This document shows, piece after piece, positions 8,003-15,080 of a stretch of DNA of 56,325 nt. The stretch's first letter is position 1. Each line of letters starts with the position of its first letter. The notes beneath the pieces were generated by a model that was given only the letters and a program-made list of their open reading frames with translations, did no database searches and was not told the DNA's origin. Source of the DNA: Flammeovirga sp. EKP202 (GTDB taxonomy: Bacteria > Bacteroidota > Bacteroidia > Cytophagales > Flammeovirgaceae); assembly GCF_014534745.1 (NCBI RefSeq), contig NZ_JACVVP010000049.1, positions 1-56,325 of the forward strand. The letters are read 5' to 3'. The position numbers were made by a program, and so were the translations under genes.

Positions 8003-8905
8003 TTATGGGGTTAATAATTTTTTATATTGACTCGAACGAGTAGGATCTAATTCCAATAATATTCGCCCTACTTGATCAGCCATCTCTGTAGGCGCTTTTG
8101 CAAAAAGGTTGGCGATTTCAACTCCTTTTGCTGCAAAGAAAACATCCATAGTTACTGAAATTGGAATGTTTTTTCGAACAATCTTAAGGTTATTCAATCC
8201 CTCTAAAATATTGGTTCTTGCCTCTTCAGGGTTTTCTTCAAAAATATCCAATCCCTGACGGTGATAAGTGTATAAGAACTCTCTAAACTTTTCAAATTGA
8301 GGATCCATAAAATCTCTTGCCAAGTAATAGCGGTCTCTTTTGTCTCCAAAAGCACTCCATCCAGCTCTTCCGTTTTGTTCAGAATAATTGGCAATTTCTA
8401 GTGCTTTCTCAAAATAGGCAGAGCCACCTTTTGGGGAAAATGTATCATAGTCAATTCCTAAAACAATATACGCATAGTAGCTCATTAATGCCACAATTTC
8501 AGTGCTATAGATGCCTTGAGAGTAAACCATTCTATCTGAAGCATTGTAATTGAATTGCCATTTTGTATCTAGAAAATTTAAAGTTGTAGTTTCAAAAGAT
8601 GCTCCGTAAACTGGACGAATACTTTGTATCTGTACATCCGCCGTATAATTTTGTGCAGCAATGTCAGTATTAGAACTTAATGTTACTAGGATATTCATTT
8701 TGATTTTTTCAGCATCTTCAAACTGATCGTCAGTCCATTCTTGACCATTAATAAACTGTTGCATATTATTTTGTAGGTCATCAAATAGTTGTGTCTCATT
8801 GGTTTGCACTCTTTCTCCATTTACTGCAATGGTAGCATTAAGTTCTTGTGCATAACTTTTCGAAATGATAAGTAAACCAAAAAAGAATATAAGAAGTTGT
8901 TTCAT
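8003..8905 (-). CDS. porD: PorD-like (DUF4835) type IX secretion protein
   Basis: About 300 residues with a clear Sec signal peptide (MKQLLIFFFGLLIISKSYAQ). The ATG at 8905 directly precedes it and is preferred over an upstream start at 8929. The mature protein matches the DUF4835/PorD family in length and pattern (ELNATIAVNG near the N terminus, W..FNY...DR mid-region, DPTR near the end). PorD proteins are associated with the type IX secretion system of Bacteroidota, where the exact role is unclear. In many Bacteroidota the gene follows coaBC; here a divergent cassette separates the two. Confidence 0.82.
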   Translation of the reverse strand: MKQLLIFFFGLLIISKSYAQELNATIAVNGERVQTNETQLFDDLQNNMQQFINGQEWTDDQFEDAEKIKMNILVTLSSNTDIAAQNYTADVQIQSIRPVYGASFETTTLNFLDTKWQFNYNASDRMVYSQGIYSTEIVALMSYYAYIVLGIDYDTFSPKGGSAYFEKALEIANYSEQNGRAGWSAFGDKRDRYYLARDFMDPQFEKFREFLYTYHRQGLDIFEENPEEARTNILEGLNNLKIVRKNIPISVTMDVFFAAKGVEIANLFAKAPTEMADQVGRILLELDPTRSSQYKKLLTP

Positions 8906-9035
8906 AATGGACTGCTTTATAAGCAACAATAGCTTATTGAAAAAATACTATTCACGAATATACAATTCCTAAATTTTTCTTCAACATCTAAACTAAAATA
9001 TCATAGAATTAGTTTTATAAATTTTATTTCTTAAA

Positions 9036-9055
9036 TTTACCGAACGAACGGTAAA
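9036..9055. promoter_or_regulatory. Palindromic operator upstream of the TetR gene
   Basis: TTTACCG (9036-9042), six-base centre AACGAA, CGGTAAA (9049-9055): 7-base arms ending 12 bases before the TetR-type gene. This looks like a classic TetR-family autoregulatory operator. Confidence 0.6.
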
Positions 9056-9067
9056 ATACTATGTCAT

Positions 9068-9625
9068 ATGAGACCTCAAAAAATTAATGACGACGAATTG
9101 ATCAAGAGTATATTTCAAAGTATTCGTTCTAAAGGGTATGATGGTGTGAGTATTCGAGACCTAGAGCAATGTTCTGGTTTGAAGAAAGCAAGCCTATATC
9201 ATCGTTTTCCGAACGGAAAAATTGAAATGACTCAAAAGGTCATAACCTATGTAAGAACATGGTTGGATCAAAATGTACTTTCTGTACTGAAAGATCAAAA
9301 TAGGGCAGTAGAGGAGAGATTGGCGAAAACGTTAGAAAGTATTCGACTCTTTTATAATAATGGTGAGTATACTTGCTTGTTTAAAGCCCTTTCTTTGGAA
9401 AATAGCTATTCCATATTTGAGAAAGAACTTGAACAAGGGATGAATCACTGGTTAACTGCTTGGGAAATTTTTGGAAAGGATAAAGGATTTTCTCCTGACG
9501 TTTCAAAAGAAAAGGCTTTGCAGGTCATGATAAAGATACAAGGTGCCTTAACGGTGGCTAAAGTGATGAAGAAGAATGAAATTTTCATTCAAGCACTTAA
9601 AGAAATAGCACAATTATATGACTAA
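9068..9625 (+). CDS. TetR/AcrR family transcriptional regulator
   Basis: 185-residue one-component regulator. The N-terminal 50 residues carry the TetR helix-turn-helix, recognisable as GYDGVSIRDL followed by GLKKASLYHRFPNGK. The C-terminal ligand-binding part (about 60-185) is all-helical and not recognisable as to ligand. The ATG at 9068 gives the normal family start; a nearby ATG at 9061 is out of frame. A 20-base inverted repeat lies directly upstream, suggesting autoregulation. The next two genes run in the same direction and are probable targets. Confidence 0.88.
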   Translation: MRPQKINDDELIKSIFQSIRSKGYDGVSIRDLEQCSGLKKASLYHRFPNGKIEMTQKVITYVRTWLDQNVLSVLKDQNRAVEERLAKTLESIRLFYNNGEYTCLFKALSLENSYSIFEKELEQGMNHWLTAWEIFGKDKGFSPDVSKEKALQVMIKIQGALTVAKVMKKNEIFIQALKEIAQLYD

Positions 9626-9694
9626 TAATAGATTTAATGAGCTCTCCATGATATAAAACTTTAAATCATTTTATAAACCCTAAACTTTTCAATT

Positions 9695-10570
9695 ATGGAA
9701 CTATTTCACGAAAAAGAACGCTATTTACAGGAATTATTAGAGTCGAATATTAATTATGATTTGGCTCATAAATGGATTTCTGATCAAATTGATGAACGAG
9801 CTTCCCGTTTTATTCGAAGCTTGAATTATGCCTTTTTAAGTTACCAAGATCAGGAAGGTTATCCTCAAATAATACCTTTGATAGGGGAGGGAATTGTTCG
9901 AAACCCTTCACCGACGACTCTTATTCTAAATTTAGAACAGCACCCTTACTTGTTGGAGATTTTTAAGATTGACTTTACCACAATTGAGAAGGTGGGTTTA
10001 TTGTTTATAGATTTATTATCTCGTAGACGGTTTAGGGTGAATGGAATAGTGAAGTATCATGCTTCACAAATTGAAATACAAATTGTACAAGCATATACAA
10101 ATTGCCCAAAATATATACAATCAAGAACCCTTGAGTTTAATTATACTCCTCAAAACAATAAGATTCAAAAAGGAACAAATTTGACAAAAGAACAAGTTTC
10201 CATGATCCAAAATGCCGACACATTCTTTTTAGGAACGAGCAATGCTGATTACGACATGGACGCATCTCATAGAGGAGGTAATAAGGGTTTTGTAAAGGTA
10301 GATAACAACGTATTAGAGGTGCCGGATTATCAAGGAAATGGCCTATATAATTCTCTTGGAAATATGCTTGACTATCCTAAAGTGGGGTTAATGTTCTTGG
10401 ATTTTGAAAATTCTCAGTTGTTGCAAATATCAGGTACAGTGACTGTAATTTTTAATCAGCAGAAAGATAAAATTACAGCATGGAAGTTAGCAGTAGAGCA
10501 GTGGACACAATATGATCACGTATTTGAGCTTCAGTCAATATTTTTTGATGCTTCAATTTATAACCTTTAA
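9695..10570 (+). CDS. Pyridoxamine 5'-phosphate oxidase-like flavin-binding protein
   Basis: 291 residues with the split-barrel FMN-binding fold of PNPOx-family proteins, apparently in two halves. The N-terminal half has RSLNYAFLSYQDQEGYPQI (strand-turn typical of the family) and ends with NCPKYIQ. The second half has DTFFLGTSNADYDMDASHRGG and GFV, then NSLGNMLDYPKVGLMF. The DASHRGG and NCPKYI signatures are typical of the larger PNPOx-like proteins in regulator-linked operons. The enzyme activity is unknown. It lies 69 bases after the TetR gene and 11 bases before a small ORF. Confidence 0.8.
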   Translation: MELFHEKERYLQELLESNINYDLAHKWISDQIDERASRFIRSLNYAFLSYQDQEGYPQIIPLIGEGIVRNPSPTTLILNLEQHPYLLEIFKIDFTTIEKVGLLFIDLLSRRRFRVNGIVKYHASQIEIQIVQAYTNCPKYIQSRTLEFNYTPQNNKIQKGTNLTKEQVSMIQNADTFFLGTSNADYDMDASHRGGNKGFVKVDNNVLEVPDYQGNGLYNSLGNMLDYPKVGLMFLDFENSQLLQISGTVTVIFNQQKDKITAWKLAVEQWTQYDHVFELQSIFFDASIYNL

Positions 10571-10581
10571 ATAAAATCGAT

Positions 10582-10836
10582 ATGCTACTATTAAAAATTA
10601 ACCCAACAAGAAAAGAGGATCTTTTGATCAAACAAAAACTAGACGAAATGTTTCTGGCTAAGAAGGTAGAAATTATAGACACATTAGAAGTACCGATCAT
10701 TTTACAAGGTAAAGAAGAGTACAAAGGCAAAGAACGAATTCAACAGTTTTTTGAAGAACTCAAAGTACTTTATAATGGTTGGTATGAAGATCGTTGTGAT
10801 AAATATGAGAAAGAAGATGGAACTCCAATGTTTTGA
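10582..10836 (+). CDS. Small conserved-looking protein of unknown function
   Basis: 84 residues, charged (rich in Lys and Glu), no signal peptide or membrane segment. A strand-like TLEVPIILQGKEEYKG is followed by helical KERIQQFFEELKVLY and a C-terminal acidic tail with one Cys. I do not recognise it. It follows the PNPOx-like gene by 11 bases and is closed by a terminator, so it is most likely the third gene of the TetR cassette. Confidence 0.6.
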   Translation: MLLLKINPTRKEDLLIKQKLDEMFLAKKVEIIDTLEVPIILQGKEEYKGKERIQQFFEELKVLYNGWYEDRCDKYEKEDGTPMF

Positions 10837-10854
10837 TTACATCTTGGTTTCTCG

Positions 10855-10894
10855 AAAAAAACAGGATAGATATGTGTTTCTACCCTGTTTTTTT
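10855..10894. terminator. Bidirectional terminator between the TetR cassette and coaBC
   Basis: AAAAAAACAGG (10855-10865) pairs with CCTGTTTTTTT (10884-10894). The A/T flanks give a T-run on both strands, serving the convergent small ORF (+) and coaBC (-). Confidence 0.85.
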
Positions 10895-10900
10895 ATGGAA

Positions 10901-12106
10901 TTAGAATCTTTCAATGATATTTTGAACCACGGTTGTTGCTACCTCTTTTTTGGTCATTAAAGGTAAATCCGTAACACCTTCTTTGGCAACTAAAGATACC
11001 TTATTTGTATCATGACCAAAGCCAGCGCCTTTATCATTTAGGCTGTTTAATACAACAAAATCGACATTTTTTCTAATCAATTTTGCTTTTGCATTATCCA
11101 GTTCATTATCTGTTTCAAGGGCAAAACCAACGGTAACTTGTCCTTCTTTTTTCTTTTCACCCATTGTTTTAGCAATGTCGAAAGTCCTTTTCATATCAAT
11201 TTGAAGGTTTCCTTCTTCTTTCTTGATTTTAGAATTAGAGACTTCTGCTGGTGTGTAATCTGCAACTGCGGCGGTGAAAATACTAATATCAGCGTTTTCA
11301 AAACGTTCTTCTACCGCTTCATACATTTCTTGAGCAGAAAGGACATTGACTACTTTTACGGCAGTGGGTGCAGGAAGTAAAACAGGACCTGAAACAATAG
11401 TGACATCAGCACCTTGATTTCTAAGTTCCTCTGCAATAGCGTAACCCATTTTCCCGGTTGATCCGTTGGTAATATATCTTACAGGGTCAATTCTTTCTCT
11501 TGTAGGTCCAGCAGTTACAATTGCTTTTTTACCATACAAAGGCAAATCTTCTTTAGGTTGGAAAAAATCTTGGACAGCATCAATAATGTGTTCTGGTTCG
11601 GCCATTCTACCTTTACCAACTAGTCCACTTGCCAACTCGCCTTCTTCTGCATCTACGATAATGTGACCGTAAGAAGTAAGTGTATTGATATTTCTTGTAG
11701 TTGAGGGGTGGATAAACATATCCAAATCCATTGCAGGAGCGATCATCACGGGGCAACGAGCAGAAAGGTAAGTAGCCATCAATAGATTGTCGCACATACC
11801 GTTGGCCATTTTTGCCATTGTATTAGCAGTGGCAGGAGCAATTATCATTAAGTCAGCCCATAAGCCAAGTTTTACATGACTGTTCCACTCTCCAGTTTCT
11901 TCATTTGCATAATGGGTCAATACGGGGTTTTCTGATAGTGTAGATAATGTAACAGGAGTGATGAATTGTTTTGCTGCTTCGGTCATGATTATTTGAACTT
12001 CCGCTTTTTGTTTTTTCAATAAGCGAGTCAATAATGCAATTTTATAAGCTGCAATTCCCCCTGTAACACCGATTAATATTTTTTTTCCTTTAAGAATGCT
12101 ATCCAT
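10901..12106 (-). CDS. coaBC: Bifunctional phosphopantothenoylcysteine decarboxylase / phosphopantothenate-cysteine ligase
   Basis: Two consecutive steps of coenzyme A synthesis in one 401-residue protein. The CoaC flavoprotein half has GGIAAYK (16-22), the catalytic histidine in SHVKLG (H77), PATANT (91-96) and the substrate motif APAMDLDM (123-130), where many proteobacterial enzymes have Asn. I believe Asp is common in Bacteroidota. The CoaB half begins near residue 185 with GPTRERIDPVRYITNGSTGK. It lies downstream of rpoZ, with a terminator between them. Confidence 0.95.
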   Translation of the reverse strand: MDSILKGKKILIGVTGGIAAYKIALLTRLLKKQKAEVQIIMTEAAKQFITPVTLSTLSENPVLTHYANEETGEWNSHVKLGLWADLMIIAPATANTMAKMANGMCDNLLMATYLSARCPVMIAPAMDLDMFIHPSTTRNINTLTSYGHIIVDAEEGELASGLVGKGRMAEPEHIIDAVQDFFQPKEDLPLYGKKAIVTAGPTRERIDPVRYITNGSTGKMGYAIAEELRNQGADVTIVSGPVLLPAPTAVKVVNVLSAQEMYEAVEERFENADISIFTAAVADYTPAEVSNSKIKKEEGNLQIDMKRTFDIAKTMGEKKKEGQVTVGFALETDNELDNAKAKLIRKNVDFVVLNSLNDKGAGFGHDTNKVSLVAKEGVTDLPLMTKKEVATTVVQNIIERF

Positions 12107-12213
12107 TTGTTATGTTGATTCAGTTATTTTTTTGAGCGATTATAGCTGTACTTTCCCAAAAATAGGTTTTAGGTTTTCCTTCGATACTGCTCTAAGCAGT
12201 AAAAATAAAAAAA

Positions 12214-12255
12214 AAGAACTTCCAATTCTACTTAAATGTAAACTTGGAAGTTCTT
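12214..12255 (-). terminator. Intrinsic terminator of rpoZ
   Basis: AAGAACTTCCAA (12214-12225) pairs perfectly with TTGGAAGTTCTT (12244-12255). On the minus strand a T9 run follows. It separates rpoZ from coaBC, so coaBC probably has its own promoter or relies on read-through. Confidence 0.85.
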
Positions 12256-12280
12256 ATATCTAATAATAGTGTCCGATCAA

Positions 12281-12589
12281 TTAGTATGATCTGTCTTCTA
12301 CATTAGTAAAAAAGATCTTATCCTCAATCAACTCCTCAACAGCAAGAGTCGTTGCTTTAGGCATACGCTCGTAGAAACGAGAAATTTCAATTTGCTCACG
12401 GTTTTCTTGAACTTCTTCAAGGTTATCAACAGTGGTAGCAAACTCTGACAATTTTGCTTGTAACTCATCTTTTAAACGAGATGAGATTTGTCTTGAACGT
12501 TTTCCCGCAATAACAATTGACTTATAGATGTTATCTGTCTCTTTCGTCAAATCCGTTAAATCACGAGTTATAAGTGATGCTTTAGGCAT
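12281..12589 (-). CDS. rpoZ: RNA polymerase omega subunit (Bacteroidota type)
   Basis: 102-residue small subunit that assists assembly and stability of RNA polymerase. The sequence TDNIYKSIVIAGKRSRQI (about 17-34) is the Rpb6/omega signature, followed by a helical segment and MPKATTLAVEELIEDKI, the ATxxAVEEL pattern that contacts beta prime. The length and the coaBC neighbourhood match other Bacteroidota. A TTG-N20-TAATTTAG promoter lies about 42 bases upstream. Confidence 0.9.
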   Translation of the reverse strand: MPKASLITRDLTDLTKETDNIYKSIVIAGKRSRQISSRLKDELQAKLSEFATTVDNLEEVQENREQIEISRFYERMPKATTLAVEELIEDKIFFTNVEDRSY

Positions 12590-12630
12590 TGATATATATT
12601 ATTTATAATCGAATACTACTTACAAGTTCG

Positions 12631-12661
12631 CTAAATTATTGTTTTTTTGTGATAATCCCAA
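12631..12661 (-). promoter_or_regulatory. rpoZ promoter
   Basis: Minus strand: TTG (12661-12659), 20-base spacer, TAATTTAG (12638-12631), close to TAnnTTTG. Confidence 0.45.
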
Positions 12662-12845
12662 AAAATGGTTTTGAATCTATAAAAAATAAAACTTAATATA
12701 AGTTGAAGTAATTTTTTTGAAATCACAATATCAGAGATTTAGCGTACTTCAATGCTTTTATAGCCTACTTCTTAGCCACTACAAAAAGTGATAAAGTGAC
12801 GTAGTTCTTGGGAATTCGAAAATGTTGATGATAGATTGTTATAAG

Positions 12846-12925
12846 TGCTCTTGATATAGAGACCACCAACTAAACAATTTATATCTCTCAACTCCCACAT
12901 TAATTTTATTAGTGTGGGTTTTATT
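12846..12925 (+). ncRNA. Candidate small RNA
   Basis: On the plus strand TTG (12808-12810), a 21-base spacer and TAGATTGT (12832-12839) form a plausible promoter. About 55 bases beyond the predicted start lies an 11-pair hairpin (12894-12904 with 12908-12918, one G-U pair) followed by TTTTATTT. No protein gene is present between them. The intervening ACCACCAAC would be a single-stranded, C-rich segment. Ends are estimates. Confidence 0.3.
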
Positions 12926-13008
12926 TATGGTAAAATAAACCTTAACTTCTAATCGATCTTTCTACCAGCTTTTATAGGGTTTATAATGATCTTCTAAAGT
13001 GCAGTGCT

Positions 13009-13037
13009 GTAGGGGCGTTGCATTGCAACGACCTCAC
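13009..13037. repeat. REP-like palindromic element
   Basis: Core CGTTGCA-T-TGCAACG (13016-13030) with flanking GTAGGGG on the left and an imperfect complement ACCTCAC on the right. It is much more GC-rich than its surroundings and resembles dispersed GTAGGGGCGTTGCA-type palindromes found in many genomes. No second copy was noticed in this window. Confidence 0.5.
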
Positions 13038-13117
13038 GAACCATAATACATCGCTATTTACTATTTATAATTTGTGGTAGTTTACGAAAACTTAGTTTGC
13101 AAATTATTTGCATTAAG

Positions 13118-13156
13118 CAAAAAAATAAAGCCACCTTTTCTAGAAAAAAGTGGCTT
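13118..13156 (-). terminator. Terminator of the small lipoprotein gene
   Basis: AAGCCAC (13128-13134) pairs with GTGGCTT (13150-13156), with an inner TTTTCTAGAAAA stem. The minus strand continues into TTTATTTTTTT. Confidence 0.75.
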
Positions 13157-13185
13157 CATCAAAAGATCGATAGTTAAACTATGAC

Positions 13186-13416
13186 CTAGTTAGGAAATAA
13201 CTGATTGCGAATGTCGTTGATTCTTAGACGTAATTCAGTGTCAGCGTCAGCGTATTCATTTTTCAGTTGATTTGGTTCAGCATCTCTGCTAGGACCATAA
13301 ATTCTTTTGCTGTTTAAATTTACACCTGGGTTAGGAGCGTGATTGTGCTGTCCAAAGCACGAAGTCAAGGTTGCTAGAATTGCAATTACGCTGCTATAAA
13401 TAAAAAACTTTTTCAT
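13186..13416 (-). CDS. Small lipoprotein
   Basis: 76 residues. The signal peptide runs from MKKFFIYSS through a hydrophobic core to the lipobox LTSC (Cys20). The short mature part is hydrophilic (His/Asn-rich HNHAPNPG near the lipid anchor, then a charged helix ending in IRNQLFPN). No known domain. It has its own terminator and no close neighbour on the same strand, so it is monocistronic. Confidence 0.7.
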   Translation of the reverse strand: MKKFFIYSSVIAILATLTSCFGQHNHAPNPGVNLNSKRIYGPSRDAEPNQLKNEYADADTELRLRINDIRNQLFPN

Positions 13417-13602
13417 AAACTTCTCTATAGTGTTTGTTTGACTTAATGCGCATAGTCATCGCAAAATTAACCTTTCAAAGTAGAAACACAAGAAAATCTT
13501 TAAGGATTCCTTAAATAAAAGACAAGACAATGCAAACTTTTTAGTAGATTTGATTAACAGACGTTATATTTCGTCTTATAATATTCTTCGACCTCTTTAT
13601 TT

Positions 13603-15003
13603 ATGAATAAAAAACCGAATTTATCCGCAATTGAAATTTATGCTGAGAAGGTAGCTGATGCAATATGCGATGACTTTTTCTCAGAGAACGACTATATTAC
13701 AGGTATCCAAATTACTAAGTTAAGCTCTATACAGAGTATTAATCTATTCATATTAAAAAGAATTTTTGAGAATTGGCAGAAAGAGGCCGTAAGGATTCAA
13801 AGTCCTTATTTTGATTATTCTGCTGAAAGCGTTAGGTCATCTTTAGAACAATTGATGAATGCTCTTTCAAAAAATATTCATATCTCAAGACTTCATTTCT
13901 TACCATTATTACAAAAAGCAATTAGAGATGTCTTAATTCTGACTTTTGCCCCTGAGATCTTTTACGAAGAATTTTTTGGGTTACAAGGTATTAAAATACC
14001 AATGAAGAATTATTTGGTTCCAATGTTTGCCTACATTAAAATTCATCCAAAATTAGCGGCAGAAATATTAACTGCTCTTGAAGATGAGGCTGGGGTCAAT
14101 ATCAAAAGAAATGAGGCCATTAATATTACCAATAACATTATAAATCATCATCAAGAATTACAAGATGATCCAAAGGAAATAATAGCACTTTTTAATGAGA
14201 TAGTACCTGTTGGTATTTTTGAACTTCATCCTAATTACCTTGATGAACCACCTGTAGCGGAAGAGTCGTCTTTTGAACCAAAAGATGTAGCAGATATTGA
14301 TATTGAAAAATTATCAAGTGATATCGTAGGTTTTGATGTAGAAGAAGAAACTGAAGAAGTCGCAGCACCGACTTCTGAGCCTGTTGAAGAAGAAGTAACC
14401 CCGGAATTAAAAACAGAAGAGGAACCGAAAGAAGAAGTAGAAGATAATTTTGGTTTTGAGACGATTGTAATTGAGGAGCCAACTTTTGATGACCCTGTTG
14501 TAGAAGATAATATAGATGATGTAGTTGAGAGCTCTTTAGAGAGTTTTAACTTAGATGAAATCAATAAAGAAGAACCGCAAGAGGAATCAGTGGTAGAAAC
14601 TGAAGAAGAGCCTATTGCAGTGGTAGAAGAAGAAATAGTAGAGGAACCAAAAGAAGAAGAGGTTACTGTAGAAGAAATTGAGCCTACTACATTACAGGAT
14701 TCTTTAAAATCTGATGCAGAGGAACAAGAGGGGGTAACTTTGTTGGATAAATTACAAGGAAATACATCGTCTTCTGAAAGTATAAGAAGTCAAATGAGTA
14801 TCAATCAGAAATTCCTATTCCAAAAGGAATTATTCGGAGGAGATGCTGAAGTAATGGAAGATGCAATCAAGCTAATTGACGGAAGTAAAGATTATACAGA
14901 GGCGATCAGTTTTATAAAAACACATTACGCTCAACAGTATGATTGGGATTTTACCTCAGAAGCTGTAATGAATTTTATCTCTTTAGTTGATATGAAATTC
15001 TAA
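13603..15003 (+). CDS. Acidic tripartite protein of unknown function
   Basis: 466 residues, no signal peptide or membrane segment, so cytoplasmic. Residues 1-205 form a helical domain rich in Ile/Leu (IEIYAEKVADAICDDFF at the start, NEIVPVGIFELHPNYL at its end). Residues about 210-385 are a low-complexity acidic linker dominated by Glu, Val and Pro. Residues 395-466 form a second compact domain (KFLFQKELFGGDAEVMEDAI ... WDFTSEAVMNF). The two folded ends joined by an acidic, probably disordered linker suggest an adaptor or scaffold. No family recognised; similar hypothetical proteins may exist in Cytophagia. Confidence 0.75.
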   Translation: MNKKPNLSAIEIYAEKVADAICDDFFSENDYITGIQITKLSSIQSINLFILKRIFENWQKEAVRIQSPYFDYSAESVRSSLEQLMNALSKNIHISRLHFLPLLQKAIRDVLILTFAPEIFYEEFFGLQGIKIPMKNYLVPMFAYIKIHPKLAAEILTALEDEAGVNIKRNEAINITNNIINHHQELQDDPKEIIALFNEIVPVGIFELHPNYLDEPPVAEESSFEPKDVADIDIEKLSSDIVGFDVEEETEEVAAPTSEPVEEEVTPELKTEEEPKEEVEDNFGFETIVIEEPTFDDPVVEDNIDDVVESSLESFNLDEINKEEPQEESVVETEEEPIAVVEEEIVEEPKEEEVTVEEIEPTTLQDSLKSDAEEQEGVTLLDKLQGNTSSSESIRSQMSINQKFLFQKELFGGDAEVMEDAIKLIDGSKDYTEAISFIKTHYAQQYDWDFTSEAVMNFISLVDMKF

Positions 15004-15021
15004 AAAAAATATTCATTTAAT

Positions 15022-15055
15022 AAATAGGCGACCATGAAAATGGTCGCCTATTTTT
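15022..15055. terminator. Bidirectional terminator with GAAA tetraloop
   Basis: AAATAGGCGACCAT (15022-15035), loop GAAA, ATGGTCGCCTATTT (15040-15053), then T-run. It serves the acidic-protein gene and, on the other strand, the six-gene operon ending at 15081. Confidence 0.9.
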
Positions 15056-15080
15056 TTACTTTTAGAAGTTGAACAACTGT

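Larger units (their letters stand above)
12590..13185. other. Intergenic region between rpoZ and a small lipoprotein gene
   Basis: About 600 bases without a protein gene. It holds, from left to right, the rpoZ promoter (minus strand), a plus-strand promoter-terminator pair that could make a small RNA (12808-12925), a GC-richer REP-like palindrome (13009-13037) and the terminator of the lipoprotein gene (13118-13156). The rest is plain AT-rich sequence. Confidence 0.55.

Noticed and set aside
13009-13037. The palindrome as an intrinsic terminator
   Set aside because: There is no T-run on either side, and no gene ends beside it.
14231-14564. Antisense open frames in the acidic protein gene
   Set aside because: They are composition shadows of the GAA/GAG-rich linker (Ser/Leu/Phe-rich in the complement), with no promoter or family match.
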